Below, piece by piece: positions 19,649 to 28,358 of a DNA stretch of 64,000 bases; position 1 is the stretch's first letter, and each line of letters opens with the position of its first letter. The translations under genes and the position numbers were made by a program. The DNA is from JAATFS01 sp037145635. GTDB lineage: Bacteria; Pseudomonadota; Gammaproteobacteria; Xanthomonadales; Xanthomonadaceae. The notes under the pieces are model-generated. The model did not search any database and was not told where the DNA came from. It was given only the letters and a program-made list of their open reading frames with translations. The stretch is taken from assembly GCA_037145635.1 (NCBI GenBank), contig JBBCXB010000001.1:1116001-1180000 (forward strand). The letters are read 5' to 3'.

Positions 19649-21886
19649 CTATTTTTCCTTCGTTTCAACCGGCTTTACAGTCCCGACTGAGACTACACCC
19701 CCAACACTTCCGCCACCAACAAAACCACCGCCACCGCCACCACCGCCACCACCCACAGCAGGTTCTCTGATGGGTTCAACTGGTCCGACCTCACCGTAAT
19801 GTTCTTCTTCGGGCTGAGCAGGTGCTACGTAGGGGACGAGTGTATTGGGGAGACGACCGCTTTCAAAGCCATCCATGTCCATCTCGACCGGCGCGGCCAG
19901 TTCGATGTAAAACATGATTCGCCCAAAAAGAGCGCCCCTAATTACGGGGATAATTCGCCCGAATTTGTCGACAGTGAAAAGCCCTTTGGATGCTTTCTTG
20001 ACTACCCACCCAGAGATAGCCTTTTCCGTAGCCGAAATTTCACGAGACGGCATTTTTGTAATGGGCAAGGGCAAGTTCGGTTTGTAGATCGGTGGTTGCG
20101 GTTCAACAAGACCAAGCAGATCAACATTGGCAATGGGATCGTTTCCCGCGTAAATGTAAGTATTCGTGCCCCCGCCTAGACCAATCGGGTCGGACTCCAA
20201 ATATCGGCCAATCCGTGAATCATAGGTACGATAACCATTATGCCAAAGCAGCGACTCCTGATCATAATATTGGCCTGGTAGGCCAATATTGAGCCCGCCC
20301 ACATTATCAACACTGACCCGACTTCCGAAAGCAAAATTCGAGTTCTGCCAAGCAATGCTTTGATTAGCGTCAGTTGCTGTCTCCGGACGGCCTAGATGGT
20401 CGCTATTCAGAAAATAAAGCGAACCAGCACGAGTAAAACCTACAATACGCCCGTCGAACCAGAGATAGTCTGTCCAGCCTTGCAAACCGTGCTCTGCTAA
20501 TAATTCATTTTGCCCTAAATAAGCAAAGCGGACGGTGTCGGCACCAACGGCTTTACCAACCCGTTGCCCCAAAGCATTAAAGACATACTCGCTAACAGCG
20601 CCATTTGCATTGACTTCAACTAAACGCCCAAAACCATCATACTCATACGTCTTCGAAACACCACCAACTACTTCGCTGATACGATTGCCATTTGCATCGT
20701 AATTATACATTCGCACATCACTTCCTGCCGACAACCCGAGCACCTGATTATTGCTCGGGCTTATATCAGAAAGTATCACATCTGAGGCGGTGGAAGAAAT
20801 TAATTGATTGCCTGTCAGATCAAATGACAAGTCCGTGGTTTGCCCATCCCGAGAGATTTTATTGAGCTGGCCCTTGGCGTCATACTCAAAGTTTTGACTG
20901 AGGCTTGGACGCAGATCATCAATAATTTGAGATACTTGTCCCACCTTGGAATAATTGTAGTTCAGTGCCTGTACTTGTCCTGCGCTACCATTGGCGATGC
21001 TCGATTTGAGCCGCCCGTTTAGATTGTAGTTATAGTTAAGGTCCACGCCATTGCCAAATGTGGCGTGAGAAAGCGCGCCATAAGGAGTATAAGAGCTTCC
21101 GGAAAGGACAGTTTTCTGTTGCCCATCGCCAGTAGTTAGTTCAAGGCTCCTCGCTAGCCCATCAAGATAGCCATAACGCACCGCTGTTCCATCGGGGTAC
21201 GTCAAGCTTGCTAGCGTGCCGTCCTGGTTATAACCAAAGCTGCTTATCGCTTGGACCGGTATTCCCTGCAAGGTAGTCCAGTCCTCTCGTGACCTGATTA
21301 ATCCATCCTGAGTGTAAGTAAAAACGGTCTCGCTTTGCGGGGAGGAGATCCCGCAGAGCTGTCCTTTGCCGTTCTCGCAACCGTCGTAGACAAAATTTCG
21401 TTCTGCATCGCCTGACTTTTCTCCGGTTAATCTGCCAAGCGCGTCGTAAGTATATTGGATTAAAGTCCCGTCCGCTTTCTTTGCAGTGGTGGGAGAGCCA
21501 TTAGGCAAAGCCTCGAACACTGTTAATGCCGAGTCCGGATTATTTTGGCTCAGTAACCGGCCTAGGCCGTCTACCGTATATTGAGTCGCGTTTCCACGCG
21601 CATCGGTCACGCTGACGGCGCGATTGGCGGGATTATATGCAAACTGAGTGGTTCCACCTAATGGGTCGATTAAAGAAATCAGGCGATCGAATTCGTCATA
21701 ATTTCTCTTTTCGATCTGCCCCGTCGGATCGGTTACTGCAACCAGCCGCCCCCCTCCATCATAAGTGTAGCTTGTCGTATTGCCGTCAGCATCTTTGATT
21801 GCTGTGATGCGTCCTAAATCGTCGCGTTCGAAGCTGCCGCTAAGCGCGACCGCTCCGGTCAGAATAGCTGTTCCTAATGCACTCAT
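19649..21886 (-). CDS. Rhs/YD-repeat protein, second subunit with core-end motif and variable C-terminus
   Basis: 745 aa. About 590 residues of YD repeats (DADGNTTSYTYDGGGRLVAVTD style) form the Rhs shell and end in the hyperconserved junction RYLESDPIGLGGGTNTYIYAGNDP...VDLLGL. In Rhs/TcC proteins this junction is the aspartyl autoprotease that frees the C-terminal cargo. The 152-residue C-terminus after it (encoded by 19652-20107) is unlike the core: a basic stretch GWVVKKASKGLFTVDKFGR, a hydrophobic segment IIPVIRGALFGRIMFYIELAAPV, an acidic/proline linker and a run of ten Gly. No known nuclease motif was seen. The start has GGAG 8 bases upstream and lies 20 bp after the first rhs gene. It has no clear signal peptide. 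Confidence 0.88.
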   Translation of the reverse strand: MSALGTAILTGAVALSGSFERDDLGRITAIKDADGNTTSYTYDGGGRLVAVTDPTGQIEKRNYDEFDRLISLIDPLGGTTQFAYNPANRAVSVTDARGNATQYTVDGLGRLLSQNNPDSALTVFEALPNGSPTTAKKADGTLIQYTYDALGRLTGEKSGDAERNFVYDGCENGKGQLCGISSPQSETVFTYTQDGLIRSREDWTTLQGIPVQAISSFGYNQDGTLASLTYPDGTAVRYGYLDGLARSLELTTGDGQQKTVLSGSSYTPYGALSHATFGNGVDLNYNYNLNGRLKSSIANGSAGQVQALNYNYSKVGQVSQIIDDLRPSLSQNFEYDAKGQLNKISRDGQTTDLSFDLTGNQLISSTASDVILSDISPSNNQVLGLSAGSDVRMYNYDANGNRISEVVGGVSKTYEYDGFGRLVEVNANGAVSEYVFNALGQRVGKAVGADTVRFAYLGQNELLAEHGLQGWTDYLWFDGRIVGFTRAGSLYFLNSDHLGRPETATDANQSIAWQNSNFAFGSRVSVDNVGGLNIGLPGQYYDQESLLWHNGYRTYDSRIGRYLESDPIGLGGGTNTYIYAGNDPIANVDLLGLVEPQPPIYKPNLPLPITKMPSREISATEKAISGWVVKKASKGLFTVDKFGRIIPVIRGALFGRIMFYIELAAPVEMDMDGFESGRLPNTLVPYVAPAQPEEEHYGEVGPVEPIREPAVGGGGGGGGGGFVGGGSVGGVVSVGTVKPVETKEK

Positions 21887-21906
21887 CTTAAATCTCCGTC
21901 CTTGAG

Positions 21907-24672
21907 TTATTCAACCGGAAGTACCATGGGGACTTCGCAGCGTGTTCCGTCACAATTGCCGCTAAGGTCCTCGACGGTTATTGATGTCGAAGTATGCGGT
22001 CCCCATGTACTACCACTGGTAGCCATGCTCGCGGCAAAATTAAACGACTGAGTGCTTGTGCTTAGTTCAGGTGCTGTCCAATTCCATGTGAACGTGGCGA
22101 TTTGTCCAGGAGGAACACTGCTCGCAAGCGCTTTCGAGTCGCTTAGGGAATTGATCGTGGTGCCCCAAGCGAGGTAGGTTTCGCCAGGCTGCCAAGTGGT
22201 ATTGCCAGTGTTACGGATTTGGAGTGTTATGGTGGTCGACTCTCCGGAGACCATATGATCTGGATGAGTCCAGCCGATAATTTCGGCGGTTATACTATCA
22301 ACCACTGCCGGCACGACTAATGAACCAGAATTTGCGAGCAAAGCATTGTCTTTGCCGACCGGCGAGATTCCATGGATGTAAATCGGCTGATTAGCATAGG
22401 TTCTGCGCTGGTCTATAGTCAGAGGCAAGGAGAAGTTATGAGCGGTGCTTGTGATTGCGCACGAAGCGATGGCGCCTGCTTCACTTGGCTCGCTAGCTGT
22501 TACCTCTGTGAAGAAAGTACCTGTTCCTGCGGCGCCGTTGAAGTAAATATGTACATTGACGGGGCTCTCGTAGCCGGTGGAACAGGCCCATCCATGGATA
22601 GTATAGTTAAAGTCGGCATCAGCATCGACATTCGTTATTTTTCCAATGATGGTCGTGTTGGCAGGGTAATTATCACTGGAAACTGTAAATCCCGTTACGT
22701 TTGACGCCGCATCGAGTGTCAGCTCTTTGCTGTCATATGTTCCATCGCTGTTTTTTATAAATTCTCCAATAAGATCGCGAGCGGCGTTGTAGAAGTAATT
22801 ATTAGTAACGCCGGTGACCTCGCTGGACCTCAATAGCAGTCCTGCATTATATTGCCAGTTTCTGTTTGAATTTCTTCCATCGCTAGTGGAACGTCTTTCC
22901 GTTAAAACACGTCCACGCGAATCGTATGAATACTCAATGGTTAATCCATTGGGCTCTGCTTTGGTGCCTGGACGTCCCAAGTTACTGTAGGAACCATAGC
23001 TTGTTGAGTGGCCCAAAGAGTTTTTAACTGCGAGGAGTTCACCCTTTTCACTAAAGCTCGCCGATAATGAATCACCAGATCCTTCCAATGGGCCGTCAAG
23101 CACGGAGCTTGCGACCAATTTGTTTGGGTGAAGCGTATAGCTGTAAGTTGTCTGGCGAGCTATGCCACTAAGGCCTGAGAGGTCTTTTTCAGTAATCGAA
23201 TCTATTCTGTTCTCAGCCGTATATGTGAATATTTTCTGGTTCGATCCAACTGCCTCTATACCTTCAATTCGGTTCTTAAGGGTGTTCCAAGTGTAGTTGG
23301 TTACTCGTTGAGCCGCTGTATCTTTTGCCTCTGTAAGCTTGACGATTTGTCCGTATTCATTGTAATCATAATCAGAAACGGCGCCATTAAAACCGGTGAT
23401 GACATCGGGGTGTCCCGTACTGTCATAAGTGATTGTTTTTTTGGCGCCTGTGGATTTGGCGCTTTCGAGTGTCTCGACTGAGCCAAGGCGCGAACCATTA
23501 AAAATAAAGCGAGTTTGCTTCCCGTAAGGGTTCGTTTCAATTACCGTCGTATCAGATCCGCTTTGGGAATAAGAGAAGGAGTATTTACCTACTCCACCGG
23601 CTCGTTCGGAACCGACCGCGCGACCTTCGTCATCATAAGAATAAGAGGCATATTCAACACCATTGTAAGATTTTCCACTCAATGCCCAAGGATGCTTGGT
23701 GCCTGCATAGCGATAGGTGATGACCATTCCATCCGGATATTCCGCTGAAACGAGTGCCATCATTCCTGCACTCAAACCTTCAACGTGTTCATAGCTATAT
23801 CTGTAAATATTTCCTGCGGGATCATGTGCCTCAATGATACGGTTTCCACCCCACACAAACGCGACGGCACGTCCGTCGCTTGATATGATGCTTTGAACTT
23901 GAGTGTTATTTGACCCGCCGTAAATATAAGTCCAGGTAAGCCCGTTTTCGTTCGTTAGGCGTTCGGGAAAGCCCGCTTGCGAATATAGCTCAGTTCCCCC
24001 TGTCTCGTTGTTGAGAAGCCACCTGCCATCTTCTTGACGTGTTAATGAAAAAAGGCTTTGAACCCCCATCTCGCGGAATACTCCGTCTTCCTTTCTAACA
24101 AGGCGGATTTTCCTCCCATCGGGTCGAAAAGCCCATACTTCTGAATATGCGCTCGTGTCAGCACATGGGACACTGCCTGGCGATGCGTAGCATTGGTAAT
24201 CTTGCGCAGCGCCAAATTTAAGCTGAAAATCGAAGCTACTTACCCATTTGAAGCCGAATAAACCCCATCCACTCCAATTAAGATTGTAGTTCCTATCAAG
24301 ACGCAGGGGCAATTCGCCGAGGGCGTAAAACTCAAGATTGTCATCGAGCTTATTTCCTGTCGAGATGTCGATCTGGTCGCCTCTTAGCGTCTCGCCGACA
24401 TTTTGCGGAAATAAACCTCCATTGCGCTCATCATCTTTTTCGACAGAGCCCATGGTTGGAACAAAGCCGCTTACGGAGGTGATGAAGTCCCTAGGCGACG
24501 GGCGCAGCGTTTCCGTACCAGTGGTTTGAGTCGTCTTTTGCGCATTGGTAGTGGGGGCTATAAAGACGCCGACCACGAGGGCAAGTAAGAGAGAGTTATT
24601 CTTTCGCTGCAGTTTGCTGTTAAAAATAACAGCAGAACAAGAAATGGCCTTAGGCCATACGCGTCCTTTCAT
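21907..24672 (-). CDS. Secreted Rhs/YD-repeat protein, first subunit with Ig-like C-terminal domains
   Basis: 921 aa. The start has an excellent ribosome site (AAGGAG, 5-bp spacing). An N-terminal basic region and hydrophobic helix (SLLLALVVGVFIAPTTNA) form a signal peptide. Residues ~95-260 carry the N-terminal Rhs region (GDQIDISTGNKL, LPLRLDRNYN), residues ~260-680 YD repeats (YSYDDEGR, YDYNEYGQI, YSYDSRGRV). Then come a beta-rich domain with IHGWACSTGYESPVNVHIY and IYIHGISPVGKDN, and an NBR1-like Ig domain with NTGNTTWQPGE near residue 820. It ends without a core-junction motif, so the shell is completed by the next gene. No frameshift joins the two; the division is 20 bp wide with its own ribosome site. 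Confidence 0.88.
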   Translation of the reverse strand: MKGRVWPKAISCSAVIFNSKLQRKNNSLLLALVVGVFIAPTTNAQKTTQTTGTETLRPSPRDFITSVSGFVPTMGSVEKDDERNGGLFPQNVGETLRGDQIDISTGNKLDDNLEFYALGELPLRLDRNYNLNWSGWGLFGFKWVSSFDFQLKFGAAQDYQCYASPGSVPCADTSAYSEVWAFRPDGRKIRLVRKEDGVFREMGVQSLFSLTRQEDGRWLLNNETGGTELYSQAGFPERLTNENGLTWTYIYGGSNNTQVQSIISSDGRAVAFVWGGNRIIEAHDPAGNIYRYSYEHVEGLSAGMMALVSAEYPDGMVITYRYAGTKHPWALSGKSYNGVEYASYSYDDEGRAVGSERAGGVGKYSFSYSQSGSDTTVIETNPYGKQTRFIFNGSRLGSVETLESAKSTGAKKTITYDSTGHPDVITGFNGAVSDYDYNEYGQIVKLTEAKDTAAQRVTNYTWNTLKNRIEGIEAVGSNQKIFTYTAENRIDSITEKDLSGLSGIARQTTYSYTLHPNKLVASSVLDGPLEGSGDSLSASFSEKGELLAVKNSLGHSTSYGSYSNLGRPGTKAEPNGLTIEYSYDSRGRVLTERRSTSDGRNSNRNWQYNAGLLLRSSEVTGVTNNYFYNAARDLIGEFIKNSDGTYDSKELTLDAASNVTGFTVSSDNYPANTTIIGKITNVDADADFNYTIHGWACSTGYESPVNVHIYFNGAAGTGTFFTEVTASEPSEAGAIASCAITSTAHNFSLPLTIDQRRTYANQPIYIHGISPVGKDNALLANSGSLVVPAVVDSITAEIIGWTHPDHMVSGESTTITLQIRNTGNTTWQPGETYLAWGTTINSLSDSKALASSVPPGQIATFTWNWTAPELSTSTQSFNFAASMATSGSTWGPHTSTSITVEDLSGNCDGTRCEVPMVLPVE

Positions 24673-24748
24673 AAAAGCTCCTTGTAGAATCCAAATTTAT
24701 TGATGCATCGCAACACTAAGGTTGGGAGGATATCCTGGTGAGTTCCTG

Positions 24749-24764
24749 ACATGCAACGGCATGT
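24749..24764 (-). promoter_or_regulatory. Inverted repeat upstream of the rhs operon
   Basis: ACATGC-AACG-GCATGT is a perfect 6-bp inverted repeat about 80 bases before the first rhs start, in an AT-rich leader (24673-24890). It could be an operator or an mRNA-leader hairpin. No promoter elements are assigned. Confidence 0.3.
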
Positions 24765-24994
24765 GTGACTAAGTGTGCGTGTAATTTGAGATTTTTGTCA
24801 CAAAATCATGCTCATAGACACTTGGCTACTGAACTGGGAGATGCATTCATCCATTCTTGATCCATTAATTAACTAAGCCAGTTTTGAGAGTTCCACCGGC
24901 TATGCCCGGGGCGGTAGCTGTTTGACATCTCCGGCGGTCCATTCCGGAGAATCCGAATCGTGAGCCGCCAAGTACAAGAGACGGAGAATCCGAG

Positions 24995-25207
24995 ATGGAT
25001 GAGTAAGAGAGCTTAAATCGCAGCCAGTGGGAGTGCCTGTACCATGTGGTGTCCATTCCGAAGTGTCATCGCAAGACGCTGTACGAGCTTCGCCAGCATT
25101 TGGGCGAGATATTCCGGCGATTGGCCGAGCAGAGTCAGAGGCGGGTGGAGGAGGGGCATCTGATGCCCGATCACGCCCATATGCTCCCGACGATTCCACC
25201 GAAGTAA
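24995..25207 (+). pseudogene. IS200-type transposase (TnpA, Y1) fragment
   Basis: Reading from ATG 24995: MDE-stop-ESLNRSQWECLYHVVSIPK, then RKTLYELRQHLGEIFRRLAEQ and EEGHLMPDHAHML, ending IPPK-stop. This is the N-terminal half of IS200 TnpA, including the HUH metal site (HAH in PDHAHM). There is an in-frame stop at codon 4, and the catalytic Tyr half is missing; the truncation falls five bases before the right direct repeat. The preceding 100 bases contain GC-rich hairpin-like sequence typical of an IS200 end. Confidence 0.85.
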
Positions 25208-25211
25208 ACAT

Positions 25212-25408
25212 TTGAACTGCAAGGAAAAGTTGCCGGGCCCGCTCCCTCAAAACGATACTTCAAGCGATACCCAATCGTAGCCTGCAGGCACGGTAAGGGG
25301 CTCGTGGGCGGCCGTTCTCGAAAGAGGACGGCATGTTGTGGAAACATTTTGCGGTGATGGCTTTGGTGGCCGGCGCTCCGTCGTGGGCGCACGGCGGTTC
25401 GGTTCCGC
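25212..25408. repeat. Direct repeat, right copy (~197 bp)
   Basis: Same orientation and about 92% identical to 18961-19153 by hand alignment. It contains the beginning of the same signal-peptide ORF (MLWKHFAVMALVAGAPSWAHGG) and stops exactly where the H-NS 5' part begins. Confidence 0.85.
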
Positions 25409-25409
25409 C

Positions 25410-25679
25410 CACCTTACCCAGCTTGCAGCCCTTCGTCGCTTTCCGGGTGCCTGCCTTCTTGGAACCGCTCTTGGCTGCGGCGGTAGCGGTGCCGTAGAGC
25501 TCCGCGATGGTGTAGCCATGATCTTTGACATACTTGTCGATCATGTCCCGCATCGCCGAGGCCCTGGGCCGCTTGGCCAGTTTGACCTGTTGCTTTTCGG
25601 CCTGAGCAAACAGGGTCTTCAGTTCTTTGGCCGACAGGCCGGTTACGGGCCATGGAGTACTCCGCTGCAAGTAGGCCAT
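25410..25679 (-). pseudogene. H-NS-family protein, N-terminal part (gene interrupted)
   Basis: The frame begins MAYLQRSTPWPVTGLSAKEL, followed by an oligomerisation helix LKTLFAQAEKQQVKLAKR, then MIDKYVKDHGYTIAELYG and the Lys/Ala linker ending KLGKV. In intact relatives the next residues are the KYRNP...TWTGRG DNA-binding domain, which is found 6.5 kb away at 18805-18930. Here the frame runs on into the repeat as unrelated residues to 25260. The product, if made, could oligomerise but not bind DNA. In other bacteria H-NS fragments of this type act as dominant-negative antagonists, so residual activity is conceivable. Confidence 0.85.
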
Positions 25680-25822
25680 CAGCCTATTACGGACGTTGAT
25701 TTACTACCAGCAGCGCGGAAAAGGCACGCAACGATTTGGATTGTTTTAAGTAGGCCGTATGGATGCATGACAAAGCACGCGCTTGTAACCGAGCCCGAAT
25801 CCTCAGTAATGCTGCCGCCTTA

Positions 25823-26248
25823 CTAGCGGCCACCTTGAAAGCTGAATGTGAAGCGAGCGTCAGGCGCGGGAGCGGTTGCTGATGTTGCGGGCGAGGGTGT
25901 AGCGGCGACCAACGTCAATTGACCATCCGCCACTGGCACCGGCACGCCGAGCGTGAGGTCAACTTCCTTGGACCAGCCGCCGCCAAGCACTGTCGTCCTG
26001 ACGATCAGCCGGCCGGCCTGAATGCATTGAACGTCGACCGGGCAACGGCTGTCTTCGATGACGCGGTCGGGGCGCACCCTGGAGCCGTCAACCGCCGCAA
26101 TTTCTCCCAAGCGAACAGGTCCTTCAATGAGGCTGCTCGCTGCCGGGCTACTCGCCACGCACCCTGAAAGCGATAAAGCCATCAGCGCTGCACCTGCCTC
26201 CACTCTCATCCAAAAGGCCAGGACAGCTTTTCGTCGATTGATTCGCAT
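25823..26248 (-). CDS. Putative lipoprotein, 141 aa
   Basis: The ATG at 26248 is chosen because it begins a lipoprotein signal: basic MRINRRKAVLAFWMRVEAG, a hydrophobic stretch and the lipobox LSGC at about residue 32. The mature part includes IEDSRCPVDVQCIQAGRL, a motif I recognise from an uncharacterised family of proteobacterial lipoproteins (two Cys in DSRCP-x-DVQC probably form a disulfide), and ends in a beta-strand pattern FTFSF. Its higher GC resembles the core genome. Function unknown. Confidence 0.7.
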   Translation of the reverse strand: MRINRRKAVLAFWMRVEAGAALMALSLSGCVASSPAASSLIEGPVRLGEIAAVDGSRVRPDRVIEDSRCPVDVQCIQAGRLIVRTTVLGGGWSKEVDLTLGVPVPVADGQLTLVAATPSPATSATAPAPDARFTFSFQGGR

Positions 26249-26359
26249 GGTTGGGGGCGCTCCGAAGATGGCCTGAGTGTCCCACAGCTCTGCAATCCAA
26301 GGTTTAGATGCGCGCAAGAGGCCGAACTTGCGCAACACCAAGGACCGCACTGCCCAATA

Positions 26360-26645
26360 CCGACTCCAGTGGACGAGGAGGGCATCCTGCGCGCCGCCGC
26401 AACCATCTTGGAGCAACGCCTTCTAACGCCAATGCCGGATCCACAGTCCGGAGCAGGCCGGCAGCTACCTGGTCGCTCGCTGCGCCCACCTGCCGCACGA
26501 AGTGTTCGGGGTCGTCTTCCTGGATACCAAGCACCACATCCTGGCCACCGAGCATCTCTTCAGCGGCACCATCGACGGCTGCGAAGTACCCAACCGAGTC
26601 ATTGCCAAGCGCGCCCTGGACCTTAACGCCGTCGCCGTGAGGCTC
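26360..26645 (+). pseudogene. RadC-family (JAB/MPN) fragment, frameshifted
   Basis: Three short frames line up with accessory RadC proteins: DEEGILRAAATILEQRL (from 26369), a middle part in another frame, and VFGVVFLDTKHHILATEHLFSGTIDGCEVPNRVIAKRALDLNAVAV (26502-26640). The FLDT-x(4) ... GTIDG ... VVKRALxLNA pattern is diagnostic. The sequence breaks just where the metal-binding HNHPSG motif should occur, so the protein is dead. Such radC copies are typical passengers of genomic islands. Confidence 0.7.
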
Positions 26646-26654
26646 GCCCCGCGC

Positions 26655-27112
26655 CCACTCCGGCGCAGATGGAGCACAACGAGCTTCTGCATCGGTATCG
26701 AGCGGCTGGCATCGATCTCAACGCCCAGGTAAAGAACCTTTAGGCTGTAGAGCTCGCCAGCCAGCGCACCAAGGACGCGGCCGGGCTCTCCGGCCCCACG
26801 ATGCAACAACTCCAACGCGACGATCATGGCAACTACGGCTACGACAGCCCCGTTGCGCGCTTCCAGGTCGGCTCAGACGGGATGGCCCACCAAGTCGCGG
26901 TGACCACGTCAGAAGAGCTCCGCCAAGCGAAGGCCGAGCTGGGCCAGCCCATCATAGCCCACACGCCGACGCTGAGCACTGTGTCCGTGACGGCGCCAGG
27001 CCGGTCCAAGGAGCAAGAGGACCAGAGGTCGCGACCCTGGACACTTACAGGCAATCATTCAATTGCAAGCTCGTCTGCGCGACGCCTTAAGAAGAGTGCG
27101 AATGTACTGTAA
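26655..27112 (+). pseudogene. Fragment of an unidentified island protein with an in-frame stop
   Basis: The frame reads MEHNELLHRYRAAGIDLNAQVKNL, then a TAG at 26741, then AVELASQRTKDAAGLSGPTMQQL and RDDHGNYGYDSPVARF, and ends at 27112. The sense character continues on both sides of the stop, so one codon change inactivated a longer gene. The C-terminal 30 residues may be read-through into unrelated sequence. No family was recognised. Confidence 0.4.
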
Positions 27113-27181
27113 GTTATTGCCAGCAGAGTATGGCGAATGGGAATACGCCGCCAGTTTAAACGCACCAGGATTTTAAAAATC

Positions 27182-27550
27182 ATGAAATCCAATGAAATCC
27201 AAAGCTGGGCTCAGGCTTACATTGAGGCACAGAAGCGCCAGCTCACCAATACCGAAGACCCGCTTTGGTGGGCTGTGGACCTATTCTTCGAACTAATGGA
27301 ATCGGAGCCAGAAGCATGCTGGGAAGCGCTTGTGCAAATAAGCCGTCGCAATCCACCGGAAGGTGTCATCAGTATTGCAGGCGCGGGGCCGCTTGAAGAT
27401 TTGATTGAATCCCATGGCGATCGATTTGTCGATCAAATAGAAGTTGAAGCTAAGCAAAATCCGGTTTTCAGAAAGATGCTTGACGCAGTTTGGAGAAGCG
27501 GCGACGACATAATCTGGTCAAGAATTATGGAAATCAGATCCAGAAACTGA
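27182..27550 (+). CDS. DUF6869-like protein, 122 aa
   Basis: The start at 27182 (MKSNEIQSWAQAYIEAQ) is preferred over 27137 because homologous sequence begins there. The protein is all-helical, acidic and soluble, with DPLWWAVDLFFELMESEPEACWEAL, then GAGPLEDLIESHGDRFVDQIE and a final W-x-RI segment, the pattern of the DUF6869 family. AT-rich codon use matches the rhs module rather than the core. Small acidic proteins near Rhs genes are often orphan immunity proteins, which is inference from context. Confidence 0.65.
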   Translation: MKSNEIQSWAQAYIEAQKRQLTNTEDPLWWAVDLFFELMESEPEACWEALVQISRRNPPEGVISIAGAGPLEDLIESHGDRFVDQIEVEAKQNPVFRKMLDAVWRSGDDIIWSRIMEIRSRN

Positions 27551-28358
27551 TAATTGATCTATGAAATGTGCACGCAGCCTAGTGGGTGAACAATGGGGTG
27601 GAAATAAGGTGGCGAAATGAGCGAGATCCCAGGAGCAAAGCTGAACCTTAAGGAATTCCATGAACTGCCAAAATATTCAAGGGTGCGCTGATTTTCAGTC
27701 CGCGCTTGAGGTTTGCTAACGATTTTTGGACGGGTCAATAATCTGCTTGGCAGGATTGTCGTAGCGCTTCATGCTAGACATGCGAAGATATTGACCTAGG
27801 AATGTCTCTTCGTCTGGCGGAATCAAGTAAAATAAAAATCTTCGAAATTTGTTGCGCTCAACCAAATGCTTGGTGCATCAGGTGAAGTACAAGTCCATAA
27901 AGGATGATAAGCGTTGCTGGTCGGCTTATTCACGTTTTGCGCTTGCCTGGTAGCCTCCAGGCTCTCGGCCTGCGCCCGTTCGACCCAGCTCAGGTAGCCC
28001 GGGTGCGAGAAGGTTGGGGTAGATCCGTGAAGCTCGTCAGTCGTTCGCTGGTTAGTAGCAATTCTTCCTAGTTGCAGCGATCCATTGCGAACGGCTAGGT
28101 GGGGACCGGAGCATCCCTTGAACGGAATTTGTGGTGTCCAGACGATAATAGGCGCGTGGCTGCAAGTTCGTTTAGCGGACCTTGCGGTCGCGCGTAGCTA
28201 GCGATTGGCTCAGGTTGTGGCAGTCGCAGGCTGCTTGCTGTCAGTCGATGAGATCTACCGATCGACAGTAGACGAGGTCTACCGAGCTGCCTACCGAGCC
28301 CACAGGCTGAGACGCAATTGCTACCGACGAAATCATCACGCACTTGCTGTCGAAGTCA
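27551..28358. other. 800-bp stretch at the right end of the island with no clear gene
   Basis: A short frame, 27617-27691 (24 codons, MSEIPGAKLNLKEFHELPKY...), follows a GGTGG-rich stretch and looks like the beginning of a protein that breaks off; it may be a gene fragment. The rest is a patchwork of AT-rich and GC-rich pieces. Near 28250-28300 the words GATCTACCG, GTCTACCGA and CTACCGAGC recur. No tRNA end copy (attR) was found. Confidence 0.4.

Larger units (their letters stand above)
18961..25408. mobile_element. Rhs-bearing insert with ~193-bp direct terminal repeats, splitting an H-NS gene
   Basis: Direct repeats at 18961-19153 and 25212-25408 bracket the two rhs genes, the candidate immunity gene and an IS200-like fragment. 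The left repeat is 30 bp from the detached H-NS 3' part and the right repeat abuts the H-NS 5' part. GC content inside the rhs genes is much lower than in the core genome. No complete transposase or recombinase lies inside. Single-crossover integration of a circle into an older repeat, or duplication during transposition, could produce this layout. Confidence 0.6.

Noticed and set aside
19730..19790. CACCGCCAC-rich tract as a CRISPR-like or tandem repeat
   Set aside because: It is the ten-glycine codon run of the Rhs C-terminus, not an array; no spacers.
28205..28330. Recurring CTACCGA words as a regulatory repeat array
   Set aside because: Copies are irregular in spacing and sequence; no palindrome or consistent unit.
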